From the NCBI RefSeq assembly GCF_000472865.1, contig NZ_AXAP01000082.1, forward strand, positions 1 through 36,964: DNA of 36,964 nt, in the 5' to 3' direction. This DNA comes from Bradyrhizobium elkanii WSM2783 (GTDB taxonomy: Bacteria; Pseudomonadota; Alphaproteobacteria; Rhizobiales; Xanthobacteraceae). Below, piece after piece: positions 1 to 8,783 of the stretch (position 1 is its first letter; each line of letters begins with the position of its first letter). The notes beneath the pieces were generated by a model. The model ran no database searches. It had not been told where the DNA came from and saw nothing but the letters and a program-made list of their open reading frames with translations. The position numbers and the translations under genes were made by a program.

Positions 1-1
1 C

Positions 2-274
2 GTGATCATGGATAATCTCGGCAGCCACAAGTCGGCTGCTCTGCGTCGCATCATCCGAGGCGCCGGCGCCAGACTCTGGTATCTGCCGCCTTACTCACCC
101 GACCTCAATCCGATCGAACAGACTTTCGCCAAGATCAAGCACTGGATGCGCATCGCGCAGAAGCGCACCCTCGAAGACATTTGGCGACACCTCGGCGACC
201 TCGTCACCTCGATCCAGCCTACCGAATGCAGCAACTACTTCGCCAACGCTGGATATGCTTCCATCAAAACGTGA
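2..274 (+). CDS. IS630-family transposase, C-terminal fragment (5' end outside window)
   Basis: This is the C-terminal part of a DDE transposase. The fragment opens with an MDNLGSHK segment carrying the second catalytic Asp. About 26 residues later comes LPPYSPDLNPIE, whose final Glu is the third catalytic residue and which is typical of IS630/Tc1-type enzymes. The reading frame is already open at the window edge, so the true start lies upstream; the GTG at position 2 is only the first in-window start. The ORF ends with TGA at 272-274, nine bases before the stop codon of the acyltransferase gene on the other strand. A TA dinucleotide, the usual IS630 target, lies at 282-283 inside that stop codon, so the element boundary may be exactly there (inference). 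Whether the full element is intact cannot be judged here. Confidence 0.88.
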   Translation: MIMDNLGSHKSAALRRIIRGAGARLWYLPPYSPDLNPIEQTFAKIKHWMRIAQKRTLEDIWRHLGDLVTSIQPTECSNYFANAGYASIKT

Positions 275-280
275 AACGCT

Positions 281-1465
281 CTAGATCATCCGCGCAACGA
301 GCGGAATCCTGCGCAGCGCCATTGTTAGCGCCCAGCTCGCGGCAAGTGTGCCGGCGAACACGATGGCTGCCTTCAGGCCGGCTGGCCACACACGGTCGTA
401 GACCAGGTACTGCAGGTAGATGATGAAGATGTAGTGCAGGAGATAGATGCCATAGGCCGAAGGCTGCATGGCATCTAACAGGGGCAGTTTGGCCCTCGCG
501 AAACGCAGGAAGGTTGCCGGCAGCGCGAACGCCATCGCCGCGCTGAACAGCGCGAAGGCAAACGCGTACGCCACTTCCCACCACGTCGGCGGATTGTTGA
601 AATCGATCCAGTTGTGGTGAGCGTAGACCAGGAACAGGATCGCGCCGTAGAACGCGAGCGCGTAGCCAAGCCACAGCAACCAGCGATTTGCCACTTCGCC
701 GTTCTCCGCGAAAATGCCCGTGCGCAGGCTGACCACGCCGATGCCTACGCCGGTGAAGAAATAGGCGGCATAAAGCAAGATGCGGCTGGTCTGGATCGGC
801 AGCGGATAACCGCCCGGCTCGAGCCAACTCGCATCACCAAAGATGAGGCGCATCGGCACGTAGGAAACAAGCGAGACCACCAGGAATGCCGCGAACGCCG
901 TCATCGGCCGGTTGCGCGTCAAGAAGATCACCTGGCCCAAGCCCTTGAGCAGCCGCGGCCCGACCGACCACACGATGACGGTCAGAATATTGAGCGCGAG
1001 CAGCACCCACAGAAACCAGGCCGGTCCCGACGGCCATGGCCCGATGGTGAGCGTGTGCCACCAGAAATGGAAGAAGTTGAAATCGGTCGTGCCAGGCAGA
1101 TGATAGCGCAGGAAGGTTGGATAATAGGCCACCGGCATCAGCACGAAGATCGACGCCAGATAGGGAATGCCGAGGCGCCAGGCGCGGGCCGCGATGAAAT
1201 TCGCTCCGCCCCGGCGTGTCAGGCTGTCGTGCACGAACAGCCCCGAGATCAGGAACATGCAGGCCATGAAGAAGCTGTCGTTGAACAACACGACCAGGTC
1301 GAAGCCGAGCCAGCGCGCTTTATCGCCGCTGCCGAAATGAGTGTAGTTCACCACCGAGTGGTGGATCAGCACCAACAGGATGATGAAGGTGCGCGCGCGG
1401 TCGAGCGCAACGATGCGGGTCGTCGCGATTGCGCCTTGATCGGTTCCGTCGGTCTTGCGCAGCAT
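281..1465 (-). CDS. Acyltransferase-3 family integral membrane protein
   Basis: This is a polytopic membrane protein of the acyltransferase-3 family, whose members O-acylate polysaccharides, lipids or other envelope molecules. The N-terminal part reads RIVALDRARTFIILLVLIHH, the usual first helix with its conserved Arg and His pair. Roughly ten hydrophobic helices follow, with FMACMFLISGLF and GPAWFLWVLLALN typical of the family. I chose the ATG at 1465. A GTG at 1501 overlaps the TGA of the upstream serine hydrolase gene and is an alternative, translationally coupled start 12 residues longer. The two genes lie 32 bp apart or overlapping and are probably one operon. The substrate is unknown. 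The stop codon lies at the edge of the IS630 fragment. Confidence 0.85.
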   Translation of the reverse strand: MLRKTDGTDQGAIATTRIVALDRARTFIILLVLIHHSVVNYTHFGSGDKARWLGFDLVVLFNDSFFMACMFLISGLFVHDSLTRRGGANFIAARAWRLGIPYLASIFVLMPVAYYPTFLRYHLPGTTDFNFFHFWWHTLTIGPWPSGPAWFLWVLLALNILTVIVWSVGPRLLKGLGQVIFLTRNRPMTAFAAFLVVSLVSYVPMRLIFGDASWLEPGGYPLPIQTSRILLYAAYFFTGVGIGVVSLRTGIFAENGEVANRWLLWLGYALAFYGAILFLVYAHHNWIDFNNPPTWWEVAYAFAFALFSAAMAFALPATFLRFARAKLPLLDAMQPSAYGIYLLHYIFIIYLQYLVYDRVWPAGLKAAIVFAGTLAASWALTMALRRIPLVARMI

Positions 1466-1497
1466 CGGGGGCCGTTTCGGATCAGGCTTCTGTTCGA

Positions 1498-2772
1498 TCA
1501 CTTTTCGAACGCATCGTAAACGATCTTCTTGACGTTGACCTCGACGTGCCATCGCCCGGAGGGCGCGTTCAAGAGCAGCACGAAGAACATGTCCTGGGCC
1601 GGGTCAACGACGATATACGCCCCCGAAGCGCCGTCCCACTTGATCTCGCCGGGCGAGCCCGGCGGAGGCGGCGCGGCATTGCCGGCATCGGTGCGGATCC
1701 CGAACCCGTAGCCGAAGCCAAAGCCGTCGCCCGGATAATAGAAATAGTTGCGGGCGACGCCCGATCCCGGCCCGATATGGTCAGTCATCATTGCCTTGAA
1801 GGTTTTCGGGCCGAGAATGGTCTTGCCATTCAGCGTGCCGCCAGTGAGCAGCATCTGGCCGTAACGCGCCATGTCGGCAACCGTCGATACCAGGCCGCCG
1901 CCACCGGACTCCCAGCGCGTCACGTCGAGCGGATTGCGCTCGATGCGTTCGTCACTGCGCAGCCGCCGCGCGTAGCGGGCGCGCTCCGCCGGGTCGGTCA
2001 GGAAATATTTGGTCGTGGTCATGCCGAGCGGCTCGAACAGCGCCGTCTTCTCGAACTCATAGAGCGATTGTCCCGATGCGACCTCGATGACGCGGCCGAG
2101 CACATCGATCGAATGGCCGTAGTCCCATAATGTGCGCGGCTGCTCGGCAAGCGGCAGCTTCGCGATCCGTTCCGCGAATTCGGCATTGTCGAAGTCGCCG
2201 AGATAGATGCCGTCATAGGCCGCCTTCACCAGCCCCGCGCCATAGAAGCCGTAGGTGATGCCCGACGTGTGCAGCAACAGATCCTCGATCGTGACCGGAC
2301 GGATCAGCGGCACCAGATCGAGCACCGGGCGACCCGACTCGTCCTTGCGCTCGACGCCGACCTTCATGTTGGCAAAGGAAGGGATGTATTTGCTGACGGG
2401 ATCGTCGAGCGCGATCTTGCCGCGGTCGATCAGGATCATCGCCGCCACGCTGGTGACCGTCTTCGTCACCGAATGCAGTGGAAAGATCGTATCCGCAGTC
2501 ATATCGATGTTCGCTTCGACGTCGCGCTTGCCGAAGCATTTGAAATAGATCGGCTTGCCATGCCGCTGGATCAGCAGCGCCGCGCCGGGAATCTTTCCGG
2601 TCGCGCTTTGCTCGGTGAGGAAGTCATCGAGACGCGAGAGCTTTTCCATCGACAGCGGCGCATTCGGTGGCGGCCCGAACGCCGCGGCCGGCAACGGCGC
2701 GAGCAGGCAGGCGAGCATCACGGCGAGCGGCGTCATGGTTCGGCACAATGACACCCGCTTCAGCGCAAACAT
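1498..2772 (-). CDS. Secreted serine hydrolase, class C beta-lactamase fold
   Basis: This is a beta-lactamase/EstB-type serine hydrolase of about 424 residues. A signal peptide of about 31 residues (MFALKRVSLC followed by a hydrophobic stretch ending PAAA) indicates export. The nucleophile motif SxxK is S-V-T-K at residues 101-104, in HSVTKTVTS. The second motif is Y-G-H at about 218-220, in WDYGHSIDVLG, which is the esterase-like form of the YxN box. The ATG at 2772 follows a strong GGAGGGAG ribosome-binding site; a start 10 codons upstream lacks one. Members act as esterases, D-amino-acid peptidases or penicillin-binding hydrolases, and the true substrate cannot be told from sequence. It is the first gene of a likely pair with the acyltransferase. 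Confidence 0.9.
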   Translation of the reverse strand: MFALKRVSLCRTMTPLAVMLACLLAPLPAAAFGPPPNAPLSMEKLSRLDDFLTEQSATGKIPGAALLIQRHGKPIYFKCFGKRDVEANIDMTADTIFPLHSVTKTVTSVAAMILIDRGKIALDDPVSKYIPSFANMKVGVERKDESGRPVLDLVPLIRPVTIEDLLLHTSGITYGFYGAGLVKAAYDGIYLGDFDNAEFAERIAKLPLAEQPRTLWDYGHSIDVLGRVIEVASGQSLYEFEKTALFEPLGMTTTKYFLTDPAERARYARRLRSDERIERNPLDVTRWESGGGGLVSTVADMARYGQMLLTGGTLNGKTILGPKTFKAMMTDHIGPGSGVARNYFYYPGDGFGFGYGFGIRTDAGNAAPPPPGSPGEIKWDGASGAYIVVDPAQDMFFVLLLNAPSGRWHVEVNVKKIVYDAFEK

Positions 2773-2882
2773 GCCGCTCCCTCCTGCCCTATTCTCATGC
2801 AATCTATTGGATTACGCTTCGCCGCGCCATCACATCGTCACTGGAAGCGATGCCCTCAGCGGGCGAATACGAAAGAAAACTC

Positions 2883-2916
2883 GTAGGGTGGGCACGCTTC
2901 GCTTTGCTCACCCTAC
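2883..2916. repeat. Intergenic palindromic repeat, GTAGGGTG family
   Basis: This imperfect inverted repeat starts GTAGGGTGGGC and ends CACCCTAC, with a GCTTCGCTTTGC centre. Related copies lie at 16314-16393, 27801-27836 and 27964-28045. It lies between the serine hydrolase gene and the end of the LysR gene and could form a hairpin in RNA. Confidence 0.8.
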
Positions 2917-2933
2917 AATCCGCGATTGCGGCA

Positions 2934-3845
2934 TCACGAATAGGGGTCGATCAGCTTCCTCTGCTCGGCGCTGTGGTCGACCAGCATGTCGATGAAGGTC
3001 CTGACCTTCGCCGATAGATGATGGCGGTGCGGATAGACCGCATTCAGCGAAAGCTCGACCGGCCGGTATTCCGGCAGCAGGCGGACCAGCCGTCCGGCTT
3101 CGAGATCGCCGTGAACCAGGAAGCCCGCTGCGAGGCAGATGCCGGCCCCCTGCAGCGCCGCCAAGCGCAGCGCCTCGCCGCTGTTGGTGATGAACCGGCC
3201 GGACACCTTCACCGATGCCGGCGCGCCGCTGTGGTCGATGAACCGCCACTCGTCCTGATAAGGATAATTCACGTGCCGCACGCAATCGCGCTCGCTGAGC
3301 TCGGCAAGCTCATGCACCGCGCCGTGCCGTTCGAGATAGTCGTGCGAGCAGCACAGCACGTGGCGCCAGGTGGCGAGACTGCGCACGATCAGGCTCGAAT
3401 CCGGCGGCCGGATCATGCGCACGGCCACGTCAAAGCCCTCGTCGATCATGTCGACCGTGCGCTCGCCCATCGAGAGATCGACCTTGACCTCCGGATACGT
3501 CTTGAGGAACTCGGCGACGACGGGCGCGACATACGGCACGGTGTGGGTATGGGTATAGACGCGCAGCGTGCCGCGCGGCGTCGAATGCAGCGCGCCGGCG
3601 ATGTCGTCGGCCTGCTCGATGTCGGCGAGGATCTGCACGCAGCGGTCGTAATAGGTGCGCCCCACCTCGGTGAGACTCACCTTGCGCGTCGTGCGGTTGA
3701 GCAGCCGGACGCCGAGCCGGTCCTCCAGCGCCTGGACGTGGTTGCTGACCATGGTCGTGGACATGTTGAGGCGGCGGCCGGCGGCCGAAAAGCCGCCGCT
3801 ATCCACCACCCGGACAAAGGCCGTCAGGCTGGTCAACCGGTCCAT
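2934..3845 (-). CDS. LysR-family transcriptional regulator
   Basis: This is a regulator of standard LysR length (303 residues). The N-terminal winged helix-turn-helix spans about residues 1-60 (MDRLTSLTAFVRVVDSGGFS, then AAGRRLNMSTTMVSNHVQALEDRLG). A LysR substrate-binding domain follows from about residue 90. It is divergent from an efflux pair, and the 143-bp intergenic region holds a clear dyad (3876-3905). By the usual logic of LysR divergons it probably controls emrA/emrB-like expression and its own. The inducer is unknown. The ATG at 3845 matches the family's usual N-terminus. Confidence 0.92.
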   Translation of the reverse strand: MDRLTSLTAFVRVVDSGGFSAAGRRLNMSTTMVSNHVQALEDRLGVRLLNRTTRKVSLTEVGRTYYDRCVQILADIEQADDIAGALHSTPRGTLRVYTHTHTVPYVAPVVAEFLKTYPEVKVDLSMGERTVDMIDEGFDVAVRMIRPPDSSLIVRSLATWRHVLCCSHDYLERHGAVHELAELSERDCVRHVNYPYQDEWRFIDHSGAPASVKVSGRFITNSGEALRLAALQGAGICLAAGFLVHGDLEAGRLVRLLPEYRPVELSLNAVYPHRHHLSAKVRTFIDMLVDHSAEQRKLIDPYS

Positions 3846-3875
3846 GCGCGAGTTCCCGATTATTTGCTCTCACTG

Positions 3876-3905
3876 GATAATCCTTCCAGTTTTGGCGGGA
3901 TTATC
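3876..3905. promoter_or_regulatory. Inverted repeat between LysR gene and efflux operon, candidate LysR site
   Basis: The arms GATAATCC (3876-3883) and GGATTATC (3898-3905) are perfectly complementary over 8 bp with a 14-bp spacer. The dyad lies about 30 bp upstream of the LysR start codon and 84 bp upstream of the efflux gene. LysR proteins bind interrupted dyads in this position, so it is a good candidate operator. No binding data can be inferred beyond that. Confidence 0.55.
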
Positions 3906-3988
3906 ACAGCGCTGGAGACATCGCATCTACTTGGCGGATTTGGCGCCCTCCTGCCCGGGAGGCGCGCCCGAACGCATTTGGGGAAGCC

Positions 3989-5140
3989 ATGTCAACGACA
4001 TCCTATGTCACTGATACAAAAGAAAAAATAAGCCTGCGCCCGTCGCGGCAGGTGATCAGGCGGGCGGCGTTTGCGCTGGTTGCCGTGCTTGGCGTCGCCG
4101 GCATTGCCGATTTCGGCTACGACTATCTCATCACCGGCCGCTACCTCGAATCGACCGATGACGCATATGTGAAGGCCGATTCCACGATCGTCTCGCCGAA
4201 GGTCTCCGGCTATATCGCACAGGTGCTGGTCAGCGATAACCAGCCGGTCAAGGCCGGGCAGTTGCTGGCCGAAATCGACGACCGCGATTTCCGTGCCGCG
4301 CTCGCCCAGGCCCATGCCGACGTCGACGCCTCCGAGGCTGCGGTGCGCAACCTCGATGCCCAGCTCGCCCAGCAGCAGCCGATCATCGAGCAGGAGACGG
4401 CCGACGTCGCCGCCGCAGAAGCCAATCTGAAATTCGCCCAGGAGGAGCAGGCTCGCTACGAGGGGCTGATGAAGACCGGCTCCGGCACCGTGCAGCGCGC
4501 GCAGCAGACCGACGCCGCGCTCCGTGCCAACAACGCGCAATTGCAGCACTCCAAGTCCGGCCTGCTCGCCGCCCAGCGCAAGGTCGATGTGCTCACCACC
4601 GAACGCGCCAAGGCGGTCGCGCAGCTCGATCGCGCCCGTGCGGTGGAGCGGCAGGCATCGCTGAACCTCAGCTATACGCGGATCACCGCGCCAGTCGACG
4701 GCACCGTCGGCGCACGCTCGCTCAGGGTCGGACAATATGTTCAGGCCGGCACGCAGTTGATGGCGGTGGTGCCGCTCGATGCCGTCTACGTCGTCGCCAA
4801 CTTCAAGGAGACCCAGCTCACGAATGTGCGCAATGGCCAGCCGGTCGAAGTCGAGATCGACAGTTTCCGCGGCACCAAGCTGCGCGGCCATGTCGACAGT
4901 CTGTCGCCCGCGAGCGGACTCGAATTCGCGCTGCTGCCGCCGGACAACGCCACCGGCAATTTCACCAAGATCGTGCAGCGCGTGCCGGTCAAGATCGTGC
5001 TCGATGATATCAGGCTGAAGGGCCTGTTGCGCCCGGGCATGTCCGCAGTGCCCACCGTCGACACCAAGGCCACCGTGCTGGCCGAGCGCGAAGCCAAGAG
5101 CCGACTTGCCGCCAGCGCCGCGCGGCCGGACGGAGGCTAG
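3989..5140 (+). CDS. HlyD/EmrA-type membrane fusion protein
   Basis: This is the periplasmic adaptor of a tripartite efflux pump. It has 383 residues: a short cytoplasmic N-terminus, one membrane helix at about residues 25-42, then a biotinyl-lipoyl-like half (STDDAYVKADSTIVSPKVSG, the family signature). A long alpha-helical hairpin rich in Ala and Gln covers about 100-215. The second lipoyl half (ITAPVDGTVGARSLRVGQYV) and a beta-barrel domain follow. It precedes an EmrB-like permease by 91 bp, and the two would form an EmrAB-type multidrug exporter. The outer-membrane partner is not in the window. Regulation is probably by the divergent LysR protein. Confidence 0.92.
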   Translation: MSTTSYVTDTKEKISLRPSRQVIRRAAFALVAVLGVAGIADFGYDYLITGRYLESTDDAYVKADSTIVSPKVSGYIAQVLVSDNQPVKAGQLLAEIDDRDFRAALAQAHADVDASEAAVRNLDAQLAQQQPIIEQETADVAAAEANLKFAQEEQARYEGLMKTGSGTVQRAQQTDAALRANNAQLQHSKSGLLAAQRKVDVLTTERAKAVAQLDRARAVERQASLNLSYTRITAPVDGTVGARSLRVGQYVQAGTQLMAVVPLDAVYVVANFKETQLTNVRNGQPVEVEIDSFRGTKLRGHVDSLSPASGLEFALLPPDNATGNFTKIVQRVPVKIVLDDIRLKGLLRPGMSAVPTVDTKATVLAEREAKSRLAASAARPDGG

Positions 5141-5149
5141 CGGCGAGTT

Positions 5150-5175
5150 CTCCTCTCCCGCTTGCGGGAGAGGAG
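5150..5175. repeat. Perfect hairpin between emrA- and emrB-like genes
   Basis: Perfectly complementary 12-nt arms (CTCCTCTCCCGC and GCGGGAGAGGAG) are separated only by TT. It belongs to the same CTCTCCC/GGGAGAG repeat type as 8784-8904. It sits inside a two-gene operon and could modulate expression of the second gene or stabilise the mRNA. Confidence 0.7.
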
Positions 5176-5231
5176 TGCAGCATCGATCGCGGAAGCAATT
5201 CGGCTTCATCACGCGCTAGCGGACGAGACTA

Positions 5232-6845
5232 ATGACCACGCTACAGCCCACGCTCAACGCCGCGTCCTCCGCGGACCTCAGCCCAAAACCCGCCGCCGCA
5301 CCGGCTATCCCCGCAAAAATCTGGATCGCGGTGGTCGGCGCCAATCTCGGCGCCTTCATGGCGGTGCTCAACATCCAGATCGTCAACGCCTCGCTGGCGG
5401 ACATCCAGGGCGCGATCGGCGCCGGCATCGATGACGGCGGCTGGATTTCGACCTCCTATCTGGTCGCCGAGATCGTGGTGATCCCCCTGAGCGGCTGGCT
5501 CGCGCAGGTGTTCTCGGTCCGGCGCTATCTCCTGACCAACGCTGTTCTGTTCCTTGTCTTTTCCGCGGCCTGCGCGCTCGCGCACGACCTGCCGCAGATG
5601 ATCGCGCTGCGCGCCGTGCAGGGTTTCACCGGCGGCGTGCTGATCCCATTGGCGTTCACACTGATCATCACGCTGCTACCTAAGGCGAAGCAGCCAATCG
5701 GGCTCGCCATATTCGCGTTGTCGGCGACGTTCGCGCCGGCGATCGGCCCGACCATCGGCGGCTATCTCACCGAGAACTGGGGCTGGCAGTACATCTTCTA
5801 TGTCAACCTGGTGCCCGGCGCGATCATGGTCGGCATGCTCTATTTCTCGCTGGAAGCAAAACCAATGAAGCTCTCGCTTCTGCGCGAGGGCGACTGGCCC
5901 GGCATCATCACCATGGCGATCGGCCTGTCCGCACTGCAGACGGTGCTGGAAGAGGGCAACAAGGACGACTGGTTCGGCTCGCCCTTCATCGTCCGCCTCT
6001 CCGTCATCGCGGCGGTGGCGCTAGTGGCGTTCATCGTGATCGAGCTCACCGCGAACAAGCCGCTGCTCAACCTGCGCCTGCTGCTCCGCCGCAACTTCGG
6101 CTTCGGCATGCTGGCCAATTTCCTGCTCGGCACTGCGCTGTACGGCTCGGTGTTCATCCTGCCGCAATATCTGTCACGGATTCAGGGCTACAATGCCGAG
6201 CAGATCGGCATGGTGCTGGCATGGACCGGGCTGCCGCAGCTCGTGCTGATCCCGCTGGTGCCACGCCTGATGCAGCGCTTCGACCCGCGCATCATCATCG
6301 GCGTCGGCTTCACGCTGTTCGCCGCTTCCAATTTCATGAACATCTATATGACCAATGACTACGCCACCGACCAGTTGTTCTGGCCGAACATCGTGCGCGC
6401 CATCGGCCAGGCGCTGGTGATGGCGCCGCTGTCGGCGGTCGCGACTGCAGGGATCGAGGCCGAGAATGCCGGCTCGGCGTCCGGGCTTTTCAATATGATG
6501 CGCAATCTCGGCGGCGCCGTCGGCATCGCGCTGTTGCAGACGCTGCTGACCAAACGTGAGCAGTATCATTCCAACGTGCTGATGCAGTCGGTCTCGCTGC
6601 TGGAGCAGGCGACCCGCACGCGGATCGAGCAGCTCACGCAATATTTCATGAGCCATGGCGTCGCCGACCATGCCGATGCCACGCACCGCGCTATCGTCGC
6701 AGTCGGCAGGATCGTGCAGAAGCAGGCTTATATCCTGGCCTTCAGCGACACCTTTTACGTGATGGGCGTCGCGCTGATCGTCGCGCTGTTCGCCGCGGCG
6801 CTCCTGAAGAAGCCTAATGCGCTGGCCGGCGGCGGCGCGCATTAG
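5232..6845 (+). CDS. EmrB/QacA-type MFS drug transporter (DHA2, 14 TM)
   Basis: This is the inner-membrane permease of the EmrAB-like exporter, 537 residues with about 14 hydrophobic segments, as in DHA2 transporters. Family motifs include LNIQIVNASLADIQGAIGA in helix 1, GWISTSYLVAEIVVIPLSGW in helix 2, and LRAVQGFTGGVLIPLAF (motif B region). A motif C-like segment is FAPAIGPTIGGYLTENWGWQ. The GTG/ATG choice is clear, since the ATG at 5232 gives the full first helix. It uses proton motive force and is paired with the upstream adaptor. The drug range cannot be deduced. Confidence 0.93.
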   Translation: MTTLQPTLNAASSADLSPKPAAAPAIPAKIWIAVVGANLGAFMAVLNIQIVNASLADIQGAIGAGIDDGGWISTSYLVAEIVVIPLSGWLAQVFSVRRYLLTNAVLFLVFSAACALAHDLPQMIALRAVQGFTGGVLIPLAFTLIITLLPKAKQPIGLAIFALSATFAPAIGPTIGGYLTENWGWQYIFYVNLVPGAIMVGMLYFSLEAKPMKLSLLREGDWPGIITMAIGLSALQTVLEEGNKDDWFGSPFIVRLSVIAAVALVAFIVIELTANKPLLNLRLLLRRNFGFGMLANFLLGTALYGSVFILPQYLSRIQGYNAEQIGMVLAWTGLPQLVLIPLVPRLMQRFDPRIIIGVGFTLFAASNFMNIYMTNDYATDQLFWPNIVRAIGQALVMAPLSAVATAGIEAENAGSASGLFNMMRNLGGAVGIALLQTLLTKREQYHSNVLMQSVSLLEQATRTRIEQLTQYFMSHGVADHADATHRAIVAVGRIVQKQAYILAFSDTFYVMGVALIVALFAAALLKKPNALAGGGAH

Positions 6846-6869
6846 GATTGCCGCGGGCAACCGCTCCCC

Positions 6870-6960
6870 TCGTCATGCGCGGGCTTAACCCGCGCATGCA
6901 TCAAAAAAGACTCTTCTGAAGCGAGATGGATTGCCGGGTCAAGCCCGGCAATGACGAGGG
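6870..6960. repeat. Compound palindromic repeat downstream of emrB-like gene
   Basis: The element begins CTCGTCAT and ends ATGACGAG, so its ends are inverted. It holds two internal hairpins: GCGCGGGCTTAACCCGCGC, and GCCGGGTCAAGCCCGGC. A run of six A follows the first hairpin on the plus strand, so read from the minus strand it resembles a terminator with its U run on the wrong side. It separates two convergent genes. Confidence 0.75.
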
Positions 6961-6967
6961 TGACACG

Positions 6968-7825
6968 CTACACCGCGGTCGCCTTGGCGAACTCCACATA
7001 GATCTCGCGCAGCCGCTCCGTCATCGGGCCGGGCTTGCCATTGCCGACCTTCTTGCCGTCGATGGCGACCACCGCCTGCACGAACAGGCTGGCGCTGGTG
7101 ATGAAGGCTTCCTTGGCGGCCAGCGCCTCCTCGATCGAGAAGGCGCGCTCCTCGACGCGGAGCTGGCGTTCCTCGGCGAGCGCCACCACGGCCTTACGGG
7201 TGCAGCCGGGCAGAATTTCGCTGCCGTTCTGTCGGGTCACGATGACGTCGTCCTGGGTCAGGATGAAGGCAGAGGACGAGCCGCCCTCGGTGACCTTGCC
7301 GTCCTGGATCATCCAGGCCTCGCCGGCGCCGGCTTCGGCGGCCGCCTGCTTGGCCAGCACCTGCGCCAGCAGCGCCACGCTCTTGATGTCGCGCCGCTCC
7401 CAGCGAATGTCGGGCACCGTGATCACGTTGATGCCGGTCTTGGCCGAGGGCGCCCCGACGATGTCCTTCTCAGAGGTGAACATCACCAGCGTCGGCCTCA
7501 CCCCCTTGGGAAAGGCAAAATCGCGGCCGGTATCGGCGCCGCGGGTCACCTCCAGATAGACCATGCCGTTGACGAGCTTGTTGCGCGCCACCAGTTCCTT
7601 CTGGATGTCCTGGATCCGCGCGATGGTTTCCGGCAGTTCCAGCCTGATCTCGCCGACCGAGCGCTCCAGTCGCGCCAGATGCGAGGCGTTGTCGACCAGC
7701 TTGCCGTCGAGCACGGCGGCCACCTCGTAGATCCCATCGGCGAACAGGAAGCCGCGGTCGAGGACCGACACTTTGGCCTCCGAAAGGGGTACATAGGAGC
7801 CGTTGACGTAAGCGATCTTTTCCAA
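6968..7825 (-). CDS. dat: D-amino-acid aminotransferase (PLP class IV)
   Basis: This fold-type IV aminotransferase interconverts D-alanine and alpha-ketoglutarate with pyruvate and D-glutamate. The 285-residue length and the start MEKIAYVNGSYVPLSEAKVS are typical. SVLDRGFLFADGIYEV at 20-35 is the family N-terminal signature. The PLP lysine is K148 in RRDIKSVALLAQ and the PLP-ring glutamate is E180 in VTEGGSSSAF. D-amino-acid and branched-chain aminotransferases share this fold; the DRGFLFADG and RRDIKS forms favour the D-amino-acid type. It lies upstream of the amino-acid transporter genes on the same strand in genome order but is transcribed after them, so the two may be functionally linked (inference). 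Confidence 0.88.
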   Translation of the reverse strand: MEKIAYVNGSYVPLSEAKVSVLDRGFLFADGIYEVAAVLDGKLVDNASHLARLERSVGEIRLELPETIARIQDIQKELVARNKLVNGMVYLEVTRGADTGRDFAFPKGVRPTLVMFTSEKDIVGAPSAKTGINVITVPDIRWERRDIKSVALLAQVLAKQAAAEAGAGEAWMIQDGKVTEGGSSSAFILTQDDVIVTRQNGSEILPGCTRKAVVALAEERQLRVEERAFSIEEALAAKEAFITSASLFVQAVVAIDGKKVGNGKPGPMTERLREIYVEFAKATAV

Positions 7826-7914
7826 GCGAAGTCTCCCGGACGTAGTGATGCGATGAGGTTTCTATACGCAATTCATTGATGCCGATAGACCTTCCAGGCC
7901 ATCAAACCCTCGGC

Positions 7915-8019
7915 GTCATTCCGGGGCGATGCGCAGCATCGAGCCCGGAATCCATTTCCCCGCCAGCGCAAGCGGCTGAACGGATTCCGGGCTCACGCTT
8001 CGCGTGCCCCGGAATGACG
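7915..8019. repeat. Compound palindromic repeat, GTCATTCCGGGGC family
   Basis: The outer ends GTCATTCCGGGGC and GCCCCGGAATGAC are inverted, and an inner GGAATCC/GGATTCC pair flanks the centre. A second copy of the family lies at 20081-20205. It lies between the ABC ATPase gene end and the dat start. Confidence 0.85.
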
Positions 8020-8025
8020 GCGGTA

Positions 8026-8757
8026 TTAATGCTGCAAGATCTTCGACAGGAACTTCTGCGCGCGGTCGCTGCGCGGCTTGCCGAAGAAATCCGCCTTCAG
8101 CGCATCCTCGACGATCTCGCCCTGATCCATGAAGATCACGCGATGGGCGACCTTGCTGGCAAAGCCCATTTCATGAGTGACGACCATCATGGTCATGCCC
8201 TCGCGCGCGAGGTCGACCATCACGTCGAGCACCTCGCTGATCATTTCCGGATCGAGCGCCGAGGTCGGCTCGTCGAACAGCATCGCGACGGGGTCCATCG
8301 CCAGCGCCCGCGCAATCGCGACGCGCTGCTGCTGCCCGCCGGAAAGCTCCGCCGGATATTTCTTCGCGTGCTCCTTCAGCCCGACGCGATCGAGCAGCTT
8401 CATCCCCTTTGCCACCGCTTCATCGTGCTTGCGGCCGAGCACTTTCTCCTGCGCCAGGCAGAGATTGTCGACGATCCGCAAATGGGGAAACAGCTCGAAG
8501 TGCTGGAACACCATGCCGACCCGCGCGCGCAGCTTCGGCAGGTCGGTCTTGGGATCGTTGACCTTGATGCCGTCCAGGATGATCTCGCCGCCCTGGATCG
8601 GCTCCAGCGCATTGACGCATTTGATCAGCGTCGACTTGCCCGATCCCGAAGGGCCGCAGACCACCACGACCTCGCCCTTGGCGACGCTGGTGGTGCAGTC
8701 CTTCAGCACCTGGAAGGTCGGCCCGTACCATTTGTTGACGTGGCGAAGTTCGATCAT
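8026..8757 (-). CDS. gltL: Amino-acid ABC transporter ATP-binding protein (GltL-like)
   Basis: This is the ATPase of a polar amino-acid importer, 243 residues. It carries Walker A GPSGSGKST (35-43), the ABC signature LSGGQQQR (138-145), Walker B AMLFDEPTSALDP (158-170) and an H-loop histidine near 195 in VVTHEMGF. The start MIELRHVNKWYG is normal. It is the last gene of the I-J-K-L set and is separated from the permease gene by a 121-bp palindromic repeat, which is unusual inside such an operon. The closest functional guess is glutamate/aspartate uptake, taken from the binding protein. Confidence 0.93.
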   Translation of the reverse strand: MIELRHVNKWYGPTFQVLKDCTTSVAKGEVVVVCGPSGSGKSTLIKCVNALEPIQGGEIILDGIKVNDPKTDLPKLRARVGMVFQHFELFPHLRIVDNLCLAQEKVLGRKHDEAVAKGMKLLDRVGLKEHAKKYPAELSGGQQQRVAIARALAMDPVAMLFDEPTSALDPEMISEVLDVMVDLAREGMTMMVVTHEMGFASKVAHRVIFMDQGEIVEDALKADFFGKPRSDRAQKFLSKILQH

Positions 8758-8783
8758 GCCTGGCTCAACTGTTGCCGGGAGGT

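Noticed and set aside
614..1519. 301-residue plus-strand ORF opposite the acyltransferase gene
   Set aside because: It is rich in Arg, His, Gln and Asp as mirror frames of GC-rich genes are, and it has no domain; the minus strand encodes a clear membrane protein.
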